Under the pieces are notes generated by a model. That model was not told the origin of the DNA. It made no database searches and saw only the letters and a list, made by a program, of their open reading frames with translations. Below are positions 56,775 to 64,000 of a DNA stretch of 64,000 nucleotides, in pieces. The stretch's first letter is position 1. Each line of letters starts with the position of its first letter. The position numbers and the translations under genes are program-made. Origin of the DNA: Alphaproteobacteria bacterium (GTDB lineage: Bacteria > Pseudomonadota > Alphaproteobacteria > Caulobacterales > Maricaulaceae); NCBI GenBank assembly GCA_018222865.1, contig JAAEZM010000012.1, positions 1 to 64,000 on the forward strand. The letters are read 5' to 3'.

Positions 56775-57761
56775 TTAGGCGTTGATAACTGCCATGCTTT
56801 CCTCATTATAGCGCGCGCCCTGGACTTTATCGGCGAGCGTATTGAGGGCAGTGATCTGCTCTGGGCTCAGCGTAAGATCATGCGCGCCAAGATTGGTTTT
56901 AAGGTTCGCGAGCTTGGTCGTGCCTGGGATGGTGAGCATGTTCTCACCCCGGCCCAGCACCCAGCTGAGCGCCACCTGCGCGGGCTCGGCTTCCAGGCTG
57001 GCCGCGATCGACTTGATCTCCTCAACAAGCGCCAGATTCGCTTCAAATGCACCATCGGCAAACCGCGGCTGATAGGCACCGGAACGGTAATCTTCCGGGC
57101 GGTTTCGCGCTGTGAAACGGCCTGTAAGCATGCCGCGTCCAAGCGGTGAGTAGGCCACGAGAGAGGCGCCGATTTCATCCAGCATCGGGAATTGTTCAGC
57201 CTCAATATCGCGTGAGAAGATGGAGTATTCCGACTGCAGGGCCGAGATCGGGTGAACGGCATTGCCGCGCTTGAGCGTCTCCGCTGAAGCTTCCGACAAG
57301 CCGATCGCGCGGACTTTGCCTTCTTCCACCAGTCTTGCCATTGCGCCGACGGTTTCTTCTACAGGGCGCATGGGGTCCATGCGGTGCATGTAGTAGAGGT
57401 CGATATAGTCGGTTTTGAGCAGTTTGAGGGATTGTTCCACGGCACGGCGGGCATTGGCTTCTGAGCCATCAATGCCGGCAAGCTGGCCAGTGGATTTGTC
57501 ACGTAAGGGGCCGAACTTGGTCGCGATGATGACCTCATCACGGCGGCCGGCGAAGGCCTCGCCGAGCAATTCCTCATTGGCGCCCATACCGTACATCTCG
57601 GCCGTGTCGAAGTGATTGACGCCCAGCGCCACCGCCTCGTGCAGGAGTTTGATGGCTTCAGATTTTTCTGTGGCCGGGCCGTAGAATTCAGACAGACCCA
57701 TACAGCCAAGGCCGATTGGGTTTACGAAGAGGCCGGAGCGGCCGATTTCACGTTTGATCAT
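56775..57761 (-). CDS. Aldo/keto reductase
   Basis: A 328-residue NADPH-dependent oxidoreductase of the AKR TIM-barrel family, close to the YajO/AKR13 type. The catalytic tetrad can be read in HFDTAEMYG (Asp, Tyr), IATKFG (Lys) and DLYYMHRMDP (His); GTTKLANLKTNLGA binds the cofactor phosphate. Substrate unknown. ATG 57761 has GGGA seven bases upstream. A TetR-type gene lies immediately upstream on the same strand, and its probable operators overlap this gene's promoter. Confidence 0.92.
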   Translation of the reverse strand: MIKREIGRSGLFVNPIGLGCMGLSEFYGPATEKSEAIKLLHEAVALGVNHFDTAEMYGMGANEELLGEAFAGRRDEVIIATKFGPLRDKSTGQLAGIDGSEANARRAVEQSLKLLKTDYIDLYYMHRMDPMRPVEETVGAMARLVEEGKVRAIGLSEASAETLKRGNAVHPISALQSEYSIFSRDIEAEQFPMLDEIGASLVAYSPLGRGMLTGRFTARNRPEDYRSGAYQPRFADGAFEANLALVEEIKSIAASLEAEPAQVALSWVLGRGENMLTIPGTTKLANLKTNLGAHDLTLSPEQITALNTLADKVQGARYNEESMAVINA

Positions 57762-57818
57762 GGTGCGATCCCCAGTTCTAAGGGTGGGATGGGATACTAA
57801 CGCGCTGCCGTGAGCGCT

Positions 57819-57865
57819 CACTCACATATTGTGAGTGCAGGCTCACATGTCAAGTTCGCTGTGAG
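57819..57865. promoter_or_regulatory. TetR-type operator cluster over the aldo/keto reductase promoter
   Basis: CACTCAC-ATATT-GTGAGTG (57819-57837) is a 7-bp dyad. A second CTCAC...GTGAG pair follows (57842-57846 and 57861-57865). On the minus strand a perfect -35 TTGACA (57853-57848) lies between these repeats, with an AATATG -10-like box 17 bases on. The same ACTCACATAT half-site recurs at 58446-58455, over the start of the TetR gene, as expected for a repressor that also controls itself. Confidence 0.65.
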
Positions 57866-57873
57866 ATTAAAGC

Positions 57874-58443
57874 TTAGATCCGCCAGGCCTGCCAAGCGCA
57901 ATCGATCGCAAACTCGACCTCATCCTGGTCCCAGTTACGGCCTGTACTGAGCTGTTTGAGCATGGCAGTCAGCGGCGGAAAGAAAAAGGCAATCAGCACT
58001 GTGGGATCACCAGCGCGTATCTCGCCACTAGCCTGACCATCCTGGATGATCTTGTGGACATGCCCCATTATCGCTTCATGGGCGGTGCCGCCCTCCAGCG
58101 AGGAATAGGCGCTTTCGGCGAAACGCTGTCCAAAGGTGAAAGCTGCCAGATCATTGGCATAGGTCTGCCACATGCCAAGCCACATGGCGCGCGCCCGAGC
58201 CTGGATCGAGCTTTCCAGGCCTGTTTCGGCTGTGACCCGCTCAAACACATCCGCTTTCAGCTGACGATAGGCGGCGATGAACAGCTCATCCTTGCTCTTG
58301 AAATGCCGGTAGAGCGTGCCTTCTGCCATGCCGATGCGCTCCGCGATGGCCGCTGTCGTGGCGGCGCTGAAACCGGCCTCAGCGACCAGGTCGACGGCGG
58401 CCCGCATCAGTTTCTCGCGCGTATTTGCCGATTGAGTGAGCAT
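57874..58443 (-). CDS. TetR-family transcriptional regulator
   Basis: A 189-residue repressor. The N-terminal HTH is REKLMRAAVDLVAEAGFSAA followed by TTAAIAERIGMAEGTLYRHFKSKDELF, the clearest TetR signature. The C-terminal ligand domain is divergent. ATG 58443 is chosen because it starts just before the HTH; the dyad GTGAG-N6-CTCAC (58436-58451) overlaps it, so the protein probably represses itself. It most likely controls the adjacent aldo/keto reductase. Confidence 0.9.
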   Translation of the reverse strand: MLTQSANTREKLMRAAVDLVAEAGFSAATTAAIAERIGMAEGTLYRHFKSKDELFIAAYRQLKADVFERVTAETGLESSIQARARAMWLGMWQTYANDLAAFTFGQRFAESAYSSLEGGTAHEAIMGHVHKIIQDGQASGEIRAGDPTVLIAFFFPPLTAMLKQLSTGRNWDQDEVEFAIDCAWQAWRI

Positions 58444-58498
58444 GGACTCACATATAGGCGATTTCCGCCCGTGGGCCAAAATCGCCTTTCAGATGTGT

Positions 58499-59446
58499 TT
58501 ATTCGAGGCCGGCCAGATAGCGTTCTGCGTCCAGGGCCGCCATGCAGCCCATTCCAGCCGCAGTGACCGCCTGGCGGTAGATATCATCCGTGACGTCACC
58601 AGCGGCATAAACGCCCGGGATGGAGGTTTTTGGCGTGCCAGGCTCGGTAACGAGATAGCCGCCATCCTTGGTTTCAAGCTGATCGACAAAGAGTTCTGTG
58701 GCCGGGGAGTGACCGATAGCGATGAATACGCCGTGGGTGGATCTTTCGGTAATCTCACCGGTCTTTACATTCTTCAGGCGCACGCCCGTAACTGCCGGGA
58801 AGGGCTCTTCCTCGCCGGTGATCTCTTCCAGGACGCTATCCCAGACGACTTCCACCTTGGGATTGTTGAAAAGACGGTCTTGCATGACCTTCTCCGCCCG
58901 CAAGCTGTCGCGGCGGTGGACCAGCGTCACTTTGGAGGCCAGATTTGCCAGGTAGAGCGCTTCTTCAACAGCAGTGTTACCGCCGCCGACCACAACCACT
59001 TCCTTTTCGCGATAGAAGAACCCGTCACAGGTGGCACAGGCAGAGACACCGCCCGTTGAGAACTTCTTTTCGCTTTCCAGGCCCAGCCATTTTGCCTGGG
59101 CGCCGGTCGCGATGATGACACTATCGGCGGTGAAAACTTTACCGCTATCCAGGGTGAGCTTGAAGGGCCGCTGGGAGAGGTCTGCTTTCACGACAAGATC
59201 ATTGATCATCTCCGTGCCGACTTTCTCGGCCTGGTCTTTCATCTGATCCATGAGCCAGGGGCCCTGGACCACATCGGAGAAGCCCGGATAATTCTCGACA
59301 TCCGTTGTGATGGTCAGCTGACCGCCCGGCTGCAAGCCAGAAATCAGAACCGGCTCAAGCATGGCCCGTGCGGCATAAATCGCAGCGGTATAACCGGCCG
59401 CACCAGAGCCGATGATGATCAGGCGCGAATGACGCGTCTCGGACAT
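58499..59446 (-). CDS. trxB: Thioredoxin-disulphide reductase
   Basis: TrxB reduces thioredoxin with NADPH via FAD in the cytosol. The 315-residue protein has the FAD motif LIIIGSGAAGYTAAIYAAR, the redox-active ACATCDGFFYR (CATC), the NADPH motif VVVVGGGNTAVEEALYLA, and the C-terminal GVYAAGDVTDDIYRQAVTAAG. Length is normal. ATG 59446 is preferred over GTG 59461. It provides reducing power that the periplasmic DsbA pair upstream in the window does not use directly. Confidence 0.96.
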   Translation of the reverse strand: MSETRHSRLIIIGSGAAGYTAAIYAARAMLEPVLISGLQPGGQLTITTDVENYPGFSDVVQGPWLMDQMKDQAEKVGTEMINDLVVKADLSQRPFKLTLDSGKVFTADSVIIATGAQAKWLGLESEKKFSTGGVSACATCDGFFYREKEVVVVGGGNTAVEEALYLANLASKVTLVHRRDSLRAEKVMQDRLFNNPKVEVVWDSVLEEITGEEEPFPAVTGVRLKNVKTGEITERSTHGVFIAIGHSPATELFVDQLETKDGGYLVTEPGTPKTSIPGVYAAGDVTDDIYRQAVTAAGMGCMAALDAERYLAGLE

Positions 59447-59589
59447 GATATTTCTCTTCACTCTGCGGCAGTCCGCAAAAACGCTGAGCGCCGCGAACCG
59501 TCAAATCTTCGGGTTTGAAACCAATATAGGAAGGGATTCGGCTTTCGCCTGCACCGGGCTGCAGCACGCTTTTGTGATCTTGCAGGTGT

Positions 59590-60042
59590 TCAGGGTTTGA
59601 GGGCCTGCACCAGCGACATGTCGCGACCGAGCGGCCAGCCAAATTCTCCAAACGGGTCAGTGAGTTCCGGGTTTTGATGTAGGAGGTAGGCCGCGTAAAG
59701 ATGGGCCGAGCGGGTCCCGCTGCGACAATGCATAACCGTTTTGCCGTCTGTCTCCTCGAGCAATTGCGCGAGCATGAGCGTGAATTGCGGGTTCGCTCCA
59801 TGCGCTCCGCCAATCGGCATCTCCACATAGCGCAGGCCCAGCGCTTCGCATGCCGCGACCGGATCGAAGCCGAGCCCCGCCATCTCCTCTGGTGTTCGCG
59901 AATTGACGATAAGTTTGACCCCGTCGTCCGCCCAGGCCTTCAATTCATCTGCGCTTGGCTGTCCGGCGAACCAGACCTCTCCATCAGACACCACAAGTGA
60001 CGACATATTTCCCCCCAGGAGTTTCTTGAGCCAGTTCAACAT
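59590..60042 (-). CDS. DUF442 (beta-lactamase hydrolase-like) phosphatase
   Basis: A 150-residue protein of the dual-specificity-phosphatase fold: an N-terminal amphipathic stretch (MLNWLKKLLGG), then FAGQPSADELKAWADDGVKLIVNSR, and the phosphatase P-loop HCRSGTRS (C-x5-R). DUF442 proteins include the Blh phosphatase domain linked to sulphide/persulphide handling. ATG 60042 overlaps the upstream gene's stop; ATG 60006 has a better GGGGGG ribosome site and would remove the amphipathic helix. Confidence 0.83.
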   Translation of the reverse strand: MLNWLKKLLGGNMSSLVVSDGEVWFAGQPSADELKAWADDGVKLIVNSRTPEEMAGLGFDPVAACEALGLRYVEMPIGGAHGANPQFTLMLAQLLEETDGKTVMHCRSGTRSAHLYAAYLLHQNPELTDPFGEFGWPLGRDMSLVQALKP

Positions 60043-60986
60043 GCTTCTTCTCTTGCGGCTTGCCAATTCTTGATCAAAAGCCGCGCCATGCGCTCGGTCT
60101 CAGCCAGGCGTGGATAGGTCCAGCGCTCCAAATGCCCCAGATAGGGTCTAAGAGCGCCATGCCCTTCGAGCGCGGCATGAAGATAGCCAAACTTGCCGGG
60201 CGTGCCCTGCATGGGAAGTGCATAGACAGGTTTTCCGACCGTGGCCGCTTCAACCAGCATATTCGTGCTTTCTTCGGTCACGAAGATCCAGTCTGCCGCC
60301 GCGAGAAAGGCGAAATAGGGATTTGCGCCCTCGCCATCATAAAACCAGACGCCGGGGCGGTCTTTGAATGTCTCGGCAAGGCGCTTTTGAACATCGGCGG
60401 ATGTGCGGCGCGAGACGGTGATCATCAGGCTTACGTCCTGTTTCACTAGTCCTTCGAGGCGCTCGATCAGGTAATCCGCAATCTCTGTGCTCAGTTTGAA
60501 ACGTTTGGAATCGCCGCCAATGAGAATTGCGGCACGAGGCTCAGAAAGGTGTTCGATCTGGTCGGCAAATTGGTCGCGCGCCGCATCAAGCTGCGATTGC
60601 CGGATCCGGTTGGGCGAGCCCAACATGGTGAGGGTATGGCCTTTGCGCACCCGGTCATGATCGGGGGCAATGATCAGATCGAAATCATCATAGCGCCCGC
60701 GTGGGTCCTGGACGTAAACGAAATAGGCGTCCGGGAATATCTGAGCATGCTTTCGCGCGAGCGGTATGGCGGCGCGGCCGCATCCGATCCAGAGGTCTGG
60801 CGCGGCACTGCTGGGGAGGGTCACATAGCGATCCTTGCGGACGATCACGCGGTGGATTGTTACGGGTCGATCGAGCTGTTCAGAAACCGCTTCTGCCAAG
60901 CCAAGGGCCTGGTTTTCAATGCCTCTACGTCCATCGGAGACGACCCAGATGGTATAGAGTGGCGGGCTGAATGCGCTGTCCGTCAT
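60036..60986 (-). CDS. ELM1/GtrOC1-like putative nucleoside-diphosphate-sugar epimerase
   Basis: A 316-residue protein of the mitochondrial-fission ELM1 family (PF06258-like). It has WVVSDGRRGIENQALGLAEA at the start, DLWIGCGRAAIPLARK, the VQDPRGRYDDFDLIIAPDHD motif, GGDSKRFKLS, and the late FVTEESTNMLVEAATVGKPVYALPM segment, which looks like a nucleotide-sugar-binding glycosyltransferase-B half. Bacterial members are often near cell-envelope genes; enzymatic activity is unproven. Overlaps the DUF442 start by seven bases. Confidence 0.85.
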   Translation of the reverse strand: MTDSAFSPPLYTIWVVSDGRRGIENQALGLAEAVSEQLDRPVTIHRVIVRKDRYVTLPSSAAPDLWIGCGRAAIPLARKHAQIFPDAYFVYVQDPRGRYDDFDLIIAPDHDRVRKGHTLTMLGSPNRIRQSQLDAARDQFADQIEHLSEPRAAILIGGDSKRFKLSTEIADYLIERLEGLVKQDVSLMITVSRRTSADVQKRLAETFKDRPGVWFYDGEGANPYFAFLAAADWIFVTEESTNMLVEAATVGKPVYALPMQGTPGKFGYLHAALEGHGALRPYLGHLERWTYPRLAETERMARLLIKNWQAAREEAC

Positions 60987-61334
60987 GACCCTGTTAGAGA
61001 ATGCACAGCGATGCGGGTCAAGCACTGCGCTGACTTACGAAACCTAGAGTGCACGGTGGGCATACACCGTTGGAGGATGAATACGTCTACCAGAGGGGAA
61101 AAGACGGAGTGAAAACCGACCGCAGGGGCGGGGGCTAGATCCACCCGACATCGCTCTCCGCCCCAGGCGGACTTATCGGATTGCTGCGGTGCAGCGGCAA
61201 TATCCATAAGTGTCAACGGCGTATCCATTCGTGCCAACCCCAGTCTTGCCGGCCGCGGCCTATCTAACATTTTCGTCACTTGTGACATCTGTAGCGCGGT
61301 GTTACGCCTGTCGCACACCTGTCGAGAGGTTCGC
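60987..61334. other. Intergenic region with hairpins, unassigned
   Basis: About 350 bases between the divergent ELM1-like and blaI-like genes. Two adjacent hairpins are readable: CCGCC-CCA-GGCGG (about 61159-61171) and GCTGC-GGT-GCAGC (about 61182-61194). I see no match to RNase P, SRP RNA, 6S or tmRNA. The start of the region may hold promoters for both genes. Confidence 0.4.
61275..61293. promoter_or_regulatory. Putative BlaI operator
   Basis: GACA-TC-TGTA (61284-61293) matches the BlaI/MecI half-site pattern TACA-N2-TGTA at eight of ten positions. The overlapping GTCAC-TT-GTGAC dyad (61275-61286) extends it. It lies 42 bases before the blaI-like ATG, a good place for autorepression. Confidence 0.5.
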
Positions 61335-61715
61335 ATGTCCAAGTCTAGCCCGGCTACGCCGTCACCTGCAGAGCTCGCCATTCTCAAACACTTATGGGAA
61401 GAGGGCCCGCAAAGCGCGCGTGAAGTGCAAAATGCCGTAAGTGAAGAGACGGGGTGGTCCTATTCGACGACCCGGACGCTGATCAGCCGGATGGCCGATA
61501 AGGGCCTGGTGTCAAAGCAGGACGTCAACGGGCTGGCTGTGTTCGAGGCGAAGGTCGAAAAAGTCTCGCTGATGAACCGAATGATCCGCGATTTTGCCGC
61601 CAATATTCTCGAAATTGACGGTCCGCTCCCTGCGACGGCCTTCGCCAAGAGTAGGTTTTTGAGCGAAGAAGAGGCCGCGCAATTGTCCAAACTGCTTGAG
61701 GAGGGCGACGAATGA
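61335..61715 (+). CDS. BlaI/MecI-family transcriptional repressor
   Basis: A 126-residue winged-helix repressor of the BlaI/MecI/CopY family: TPSPAELAILKHLWEEG, REVQNAVSEETGWSYSTTRTLISRMADKGLV (recognition helix), and a C-terminal dimerisation helix with SEEEAAQLSKLLEE. In BlaI/MecI the protease BlaR1/MecR1 triggers cleavage; here the gene overlaps (ATGA) with a BlaR1-like peptidase, so they act as a pair. GAGAGG lies five bases before ATG 61335. Confidence 0.93.
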   Translation: MSKSSPATPSPAELAILKHLWEEGPQSAREVQNAVSEETGWSYSTTRTLISRMADKGLVSKQDVNGLAVFEAKVEKVSLMNRMIRDFAANILEIDGPLPATAFAKSRFLSEEEAAQLSKLLEEGDE

Positions 61716-63316
61716 GCCTGGTCCTCAACGCCCTGATCTTGGCGGCCTTGGCCTCACTGATAATGGGGCTGATCGTTATGGCCGCGGCCCGATGTGCAGA
61801 AGCGCTAGGCGCGCCGCTGGGCGTTGCCACCTGGCGTGTGGCCAGGCTGGCGATCCTTTTGCCTTTCATCGCGGGGCCCGTTCTGTCGCAAGTTCCGCAG
61901 GAGCGCCTGATGGCGCGCCCGGCTGTAGACATTGTACCGTCTGCGGATCCGCATCCTGGCGAGCTCGCGCCTCTGCCGAGCGTGGACTCGGTCGCGCCCG
62001 GTCTGGACTGGGGGCTGATCGCCGCGGTGATGCTTTGGCTGATTTATGGCGCGGGTTTGTTGCTTGCATTGATGGGAGCCTTGCAGCGCCATTATCAGCG
62101 CAGAGCCGTCTTGCGTGACGCCCTTCCGGCCAGCGCGCGTCTTCAATCCATGCTCAGGCGTCTCGCGGCTCCACTGGAGATCAAGGACGCGGAGCTAAAG
62201 GTTTCAGATGCCGTTCAAAGTGCTGTCCTGACCGGCTGGCGGGGAGTGATCCTGGTGCCACCAGCCCTGGAAGCGGATCCGGAAGCGGCGCGCCATGTCT
62301 TGCTCCACGAGCTCACCCATCTCAAACGTGGCGATGAGCGCGAGCGACTTGTCGGGACGGCCTTGAAAACTCTTTTCTGGTTTCATTGGCCCTTGCGGCA
62401 GATTGAAAAACACCTCGAGGCCGCGCGCGAAATTGCGTGTGATGCCGGGGTCGTCAGCTTGCTGGGTCGTAATGCTGCCAAACCGTATGCGGCGACTTTG
62501 ATCAGCATGATGAAGGCAGAACCGCAACCGGCTTGCGCGTTTGGGACCGACAGCCGGCGGTTCTGCGAGATGCGTATCCAGGCCATTGTCAGTGGTCGGT
62601 CGAGCAGCCGCCGGACCTCTGTGGTGTTCTTGCTCTTGGGTGGTTTGGCTGTAAGCCCCATCGCCTTTGCGCAAAGTGTTCTGACCGACCGGGTTGAGCG
62701 TTTCGTGCCGGTCTATCTTCCCTCCCTCAGCGAGACCGCAACGGCGTCATCCGATCCGCGCCCAATACTTGCGGCGCTGCCGCCTACGGGTGAAGTCGAA
62801 GTTCAGCCCATATTGGTCGCCGGCGAGGCGGCATTGGCGGCACCTGCGCCGTTGGAAGCACCCGCCCCGACCCCGCAACCGGTCAGCACCGGCACGCCAT
62901 TGCGCACTTTCTCGCATCCGGTCAGCGGGGGGGGTATTTCGAGTGTGTACGGCCATCGGCCTTCGCGCCCGGGCGGCGCCCCGAAATTTCATCATGGCGT
63001 TGATGTCGCCGGTCCGACTGGCACGGATGTTAAGGCGGTAGAGGACGGCATCATTATCCACGCCGAAGCTGGCTATAATGGCCATGAGAGCTGGGGCAAT
63101 ACGATCGTGATCGATCACGGCGATGGCTGGCAGACGCTTTATGCTCACCTCCATGATTTCGAGGTGGAGGTTGGCGACCGTGTAAGTGCAGGCGAGCGGA
63201 TTGGTGGCATGGGCGCGACCGGCCGCGCGACCGGGCCCCATGTTCATGTCGAGGTGCATTATAACGGCGAGCGCATGAACCCTGCCGATCATATTCCGGG
63301 ACTTGAACACACTTAG
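61712..63316 (+). CDS. BlaR1-like M56 peptidase fused to an M23 endopeptidase
   Basis: A 534-residue membrane protein. Membrane helices at about 3-25, 41-62, 100-124 and 303-321 flank an M56 metalloprotease domain: H199-E-L-T-H203 with E240 (REIACDAGV) as the third zinc ligand, as in BlaR1/MecR1. After the fourth helix a proline/alanine-rich linker (about 345-395) leads to an M23 (LytM/lysostaphin-like) domain: H427-HGV-D431, LYAHL, and H510-V-H512 in GPHVHVEVHYNG. BlaR1 has a penicillin-binding domain there, so this protein replaces a drug sensor with a cell-wall hydrolase. Likely regulated by, and able to trigger, the BlaI-like repressor. Confidence 0.9.
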   Translation: MSLVLNALILAALASLIMGLIVMAAARCAEALGAPLGVATWRVARLAILLPFIAGPVLSQVPQERLMARPAVDIVPSADPHPGELAPLPSVDSVAPGLDWGLIAAVMLWLIYGAGLLLALMGALQRHYQRRAVLRDALPASARLQSMLRRLAAPLEIKDAELKVSDAVQSAVLTGWRGVILVPPALEADPEAARHVLLHELTHLKRGDERERLVGTALKTLFWFHWPLRQIEKHLEAAREIACDAGVVSLLGRNAAKPYAATLISMMKAEPQPACAFGTDSRRFCEMRIQAIVSGRSSSRRTSVVFLLLGGLAVSPIAFAQSVLTDRVERFVPVYLPSLSETATASSDPRPILAALPPTGEVEVQPILVAGEAALAAPAPLEAPAPTPQPVSTGTPLRTFSHPVSGGGISSVYGHRPSRPGGAPKFHHGVDVAGPTGTDVKAVEDGIIIHAEAGYNGHESWGNTIVIDHGDGWQTLYAHLHDFEVEVGDRVSAGERIGGMGATGRATGPHVHVEVHYNGERMNPADHIPGLEHT

Positions 63317-63404
63317 GACCACTGAACGTCAACGACCCCAACAGGTTTTCGTGGTCCGGGCGGATCAACTCTCACCCCGCGCCCCAACACCGGATCACGA
63401 GATA

Positions 63405-63435
63405 GAACGACCGGAGCCACATGCCCCGGTCGTTC
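63405..63435. terminator. Stem-loop after the M56-M23 gene
   Basis: GAACGACCGG (63405-63414) pairs perfectly with CCGGTCGTTC (63426-63435) around an 11-base loop. No T-tract follows on the plus strand, so it may be a weak terminator or an mRNA-stabilising 3' hairpin. Confidence 0.5.
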
Positions 63436-63479
63436 GGTCGTGTCTGGTGGGACTTATTGAGCGGATGACAGACGCGCAA

Positions 63480-63509
63480 TACAAAACCGGCACCTCAGGA
63501 GGTGCCGGC
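63480..63509 (-). terminator. Terminator of greA
   Basis: CCGGCACCTC (63487-63496) and GAGGTGCCGG (63499-63508) form a strong stem; read on the minus strand it is followed by TTTTGTATT. It lies about 30 bases beyond the greA stop, in the right direction. Confidence 0.8.
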
Positions 63510-63538
63510 TTGATTAAGTCGATCATGACAGAGGGGGA

Positions 63539-64000
63539 TTAGACCCACTCCACCGTCACAATCTCATAGGATTTGAGGCCACCCGGTGCGTTCACCTCGA
63601 CGACATCCCCGACCTCTTTATTGATCAGGGCGCGCGCGATGGGGGAGGAGATGGAGATCTTGCCTGATTTCACATCCGACTCATCATCCCCGACGACCTG
63701 ATAGGTCGACTCTTCTTCGGTATCTTCGTCAAAAACCGTCACGGTCGCGCCGAACTTTACCTGGTCACCACCAAGCTTGGCGACATCAATCACCTGGGCG
63801 CGGGCGAGCTTGTCTTCCAGCTCAGCCAGTCGGCCTTCGATATAGCCCTGACGTTCTTTGGCGGCGTGATACTCGGCATTCTCCGAAAGATCGCCGTGCT
63901 CACGCGCCTCCGCGATCGCCGCGATTACAGCCGGGCGCTCAACGGTCTTCAAATGCTTCATTTCTTCGTCGAGGGCTTTGTGGCCCGCGGCGGTCATAGG
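63539..64000 (-). CDS. greA: Transcription elongation factor GreA (5' end outside window)
   Basis: GreA rescues backtracked RNA polymerase by stimulating transcript cleavage. The visible 154 codons hold [18 protein letters not shown], the acidic coiled-coil tip [19 protein letters not shown] and the C-terminal FKBP-like domain with [18 protein letters not shown]. The normal N-terminus (usually M-x-x-x-PMT) lies beyond base 64000, because the codon before the first visible Met encodes proline, as in the family; so the Met at 63997 is not the true start. Confidence 0.94.
   Translation of the reverse strand, partial: PMTAAGHKALDEEMKHLKTVERPAVIAAIAEAREHGDLSENAEYHAAKERQGYIEGRLAELEDKLARAQVIDVAKLGGDQVKFGATVTVFDEDTEEESTYQVVGDDESDVKSGKISISSPIARALINKEVGDVVEVNAPGGLKSYEIVTVEWV

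Noticed and set aside
60987-61334. RNase P, SRP RNA, tmRNA or 6S RNA in the gap
   Set aside because: None of the conserved core motifs (for example the SRP GGAAG domain or a tRNA-like end) is visible.

Overview
The window is about 64 kb of GC-rich (roughly 60%), gene-dense bacterial chromosome with almost no non-coding space and no phage, insertion sequence, CRISPR, rRNA or tRNA that I can see. It is most likely from an alphaproteobacterium of the Caulobacterales/Maricaulales/Hyphomonadaceae group. The evidence is a CcrM-type cell-cycle DNA methyltransferase with a CtrA-like box in its promoter, an F0 ATP synthase operon in the order I-a-c-b'-b with two b-type subunits, a split glycine decarboxylase behind a tandem glycine riboswitch, a CcrM-rnhB neighbourhood, an SMC/DsbA/DciA/MutY cluster, pyruvate phosphate dikinase, and DOXP-pathway isoprenoid genes. 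The genus is an inference.

Layout. 1-1.6 kb: minus-strand string ending in a partial NTF2-like protein, with a DUF1801 protein and ispH. 1.7-4.0 kb: lipoprotein and argS. 4.1-9.6 kb: a small haem-b-like membrane protein, then the glycine riboswitch and gcvT-gcvH-gcvPA-gcvPB, closed by a stem-loop. 9.7-11.3 kb: membrane-anchored hydrolase and a small membrane protein. 11.5-14.2 kb: F0 ATP synthase operon (minus) with a strong terminator. 14.3-20.9 kb: smc, two DsbA-like oxidoreductases and a DciA-like protein, diverging from mutY. 20.9-25.3 kb: hybrid histidine kinase, ccrM, rnhB. 25.4-31.6 kb: GGDEF-EAL protein, lipoprotein, PA0069-type radical SAM protein, and a uracil-DNA glycosylase whose reading frame runs on into a membrane-anchored nuclease-like domain. 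31.7-39.1 kb: ETF-ubiquinone oxidoreductase, then a translationally coupled TPR lipoprotein-ispE-WecA-like set, polyprenyl synthase, DUF2007 and a methyltransferase. 39.2-45.9 kb: glyQ and glyS separated by two GFA/CENP-V-like genes, then ppdK. 46-50.9 kb: HExxH protein, SleB-like cell wall hydrolase, ATPase-domain regulator, globin-coupled chemoreceptor, LON-domain protein. 51-54.8 kb: TraB/GumN protein, ParA-RHH pair, aspartate aminotransferase. 54.9-58.5 kb: dps, a candidate anti-Shine-Dalgarno small RNA, a LysR regulator, an aldo/keto reductase and its TetR-type regulator. 58.5-61 kb: trxB, DUF442 phosphatase-like and ELM1-like genes. 61.3-64 kb: BlaI repressor with an M56-M23 double peptidase, and the 3' part of greA.

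Most genes are housekeeping and share base composition, so this is core chromosome rather than an island. The most notable items are: (1) a minus-strand small RNA candidate near 55.5-55.6 kb with two hairpins that expose CUCCUCCCC/UUCCUCCCCU loops, the second being a perfect intrinsic terminator; (2) a BlaR1-like M56 peptidase carrying a C-terminal M23 endopeptidase instead of a beta-lactam sensor; (3) the uracil-DNA glycosylase/nuclease-like fusion or overlap; (4) the GFA pair inside the glycyl-tRNA synthetase genes, one with an altered metal site; and (5) readable operator architecture at ccrM, at the ETF-QO gene, and at the TetR/aldo-keto reductase pair.
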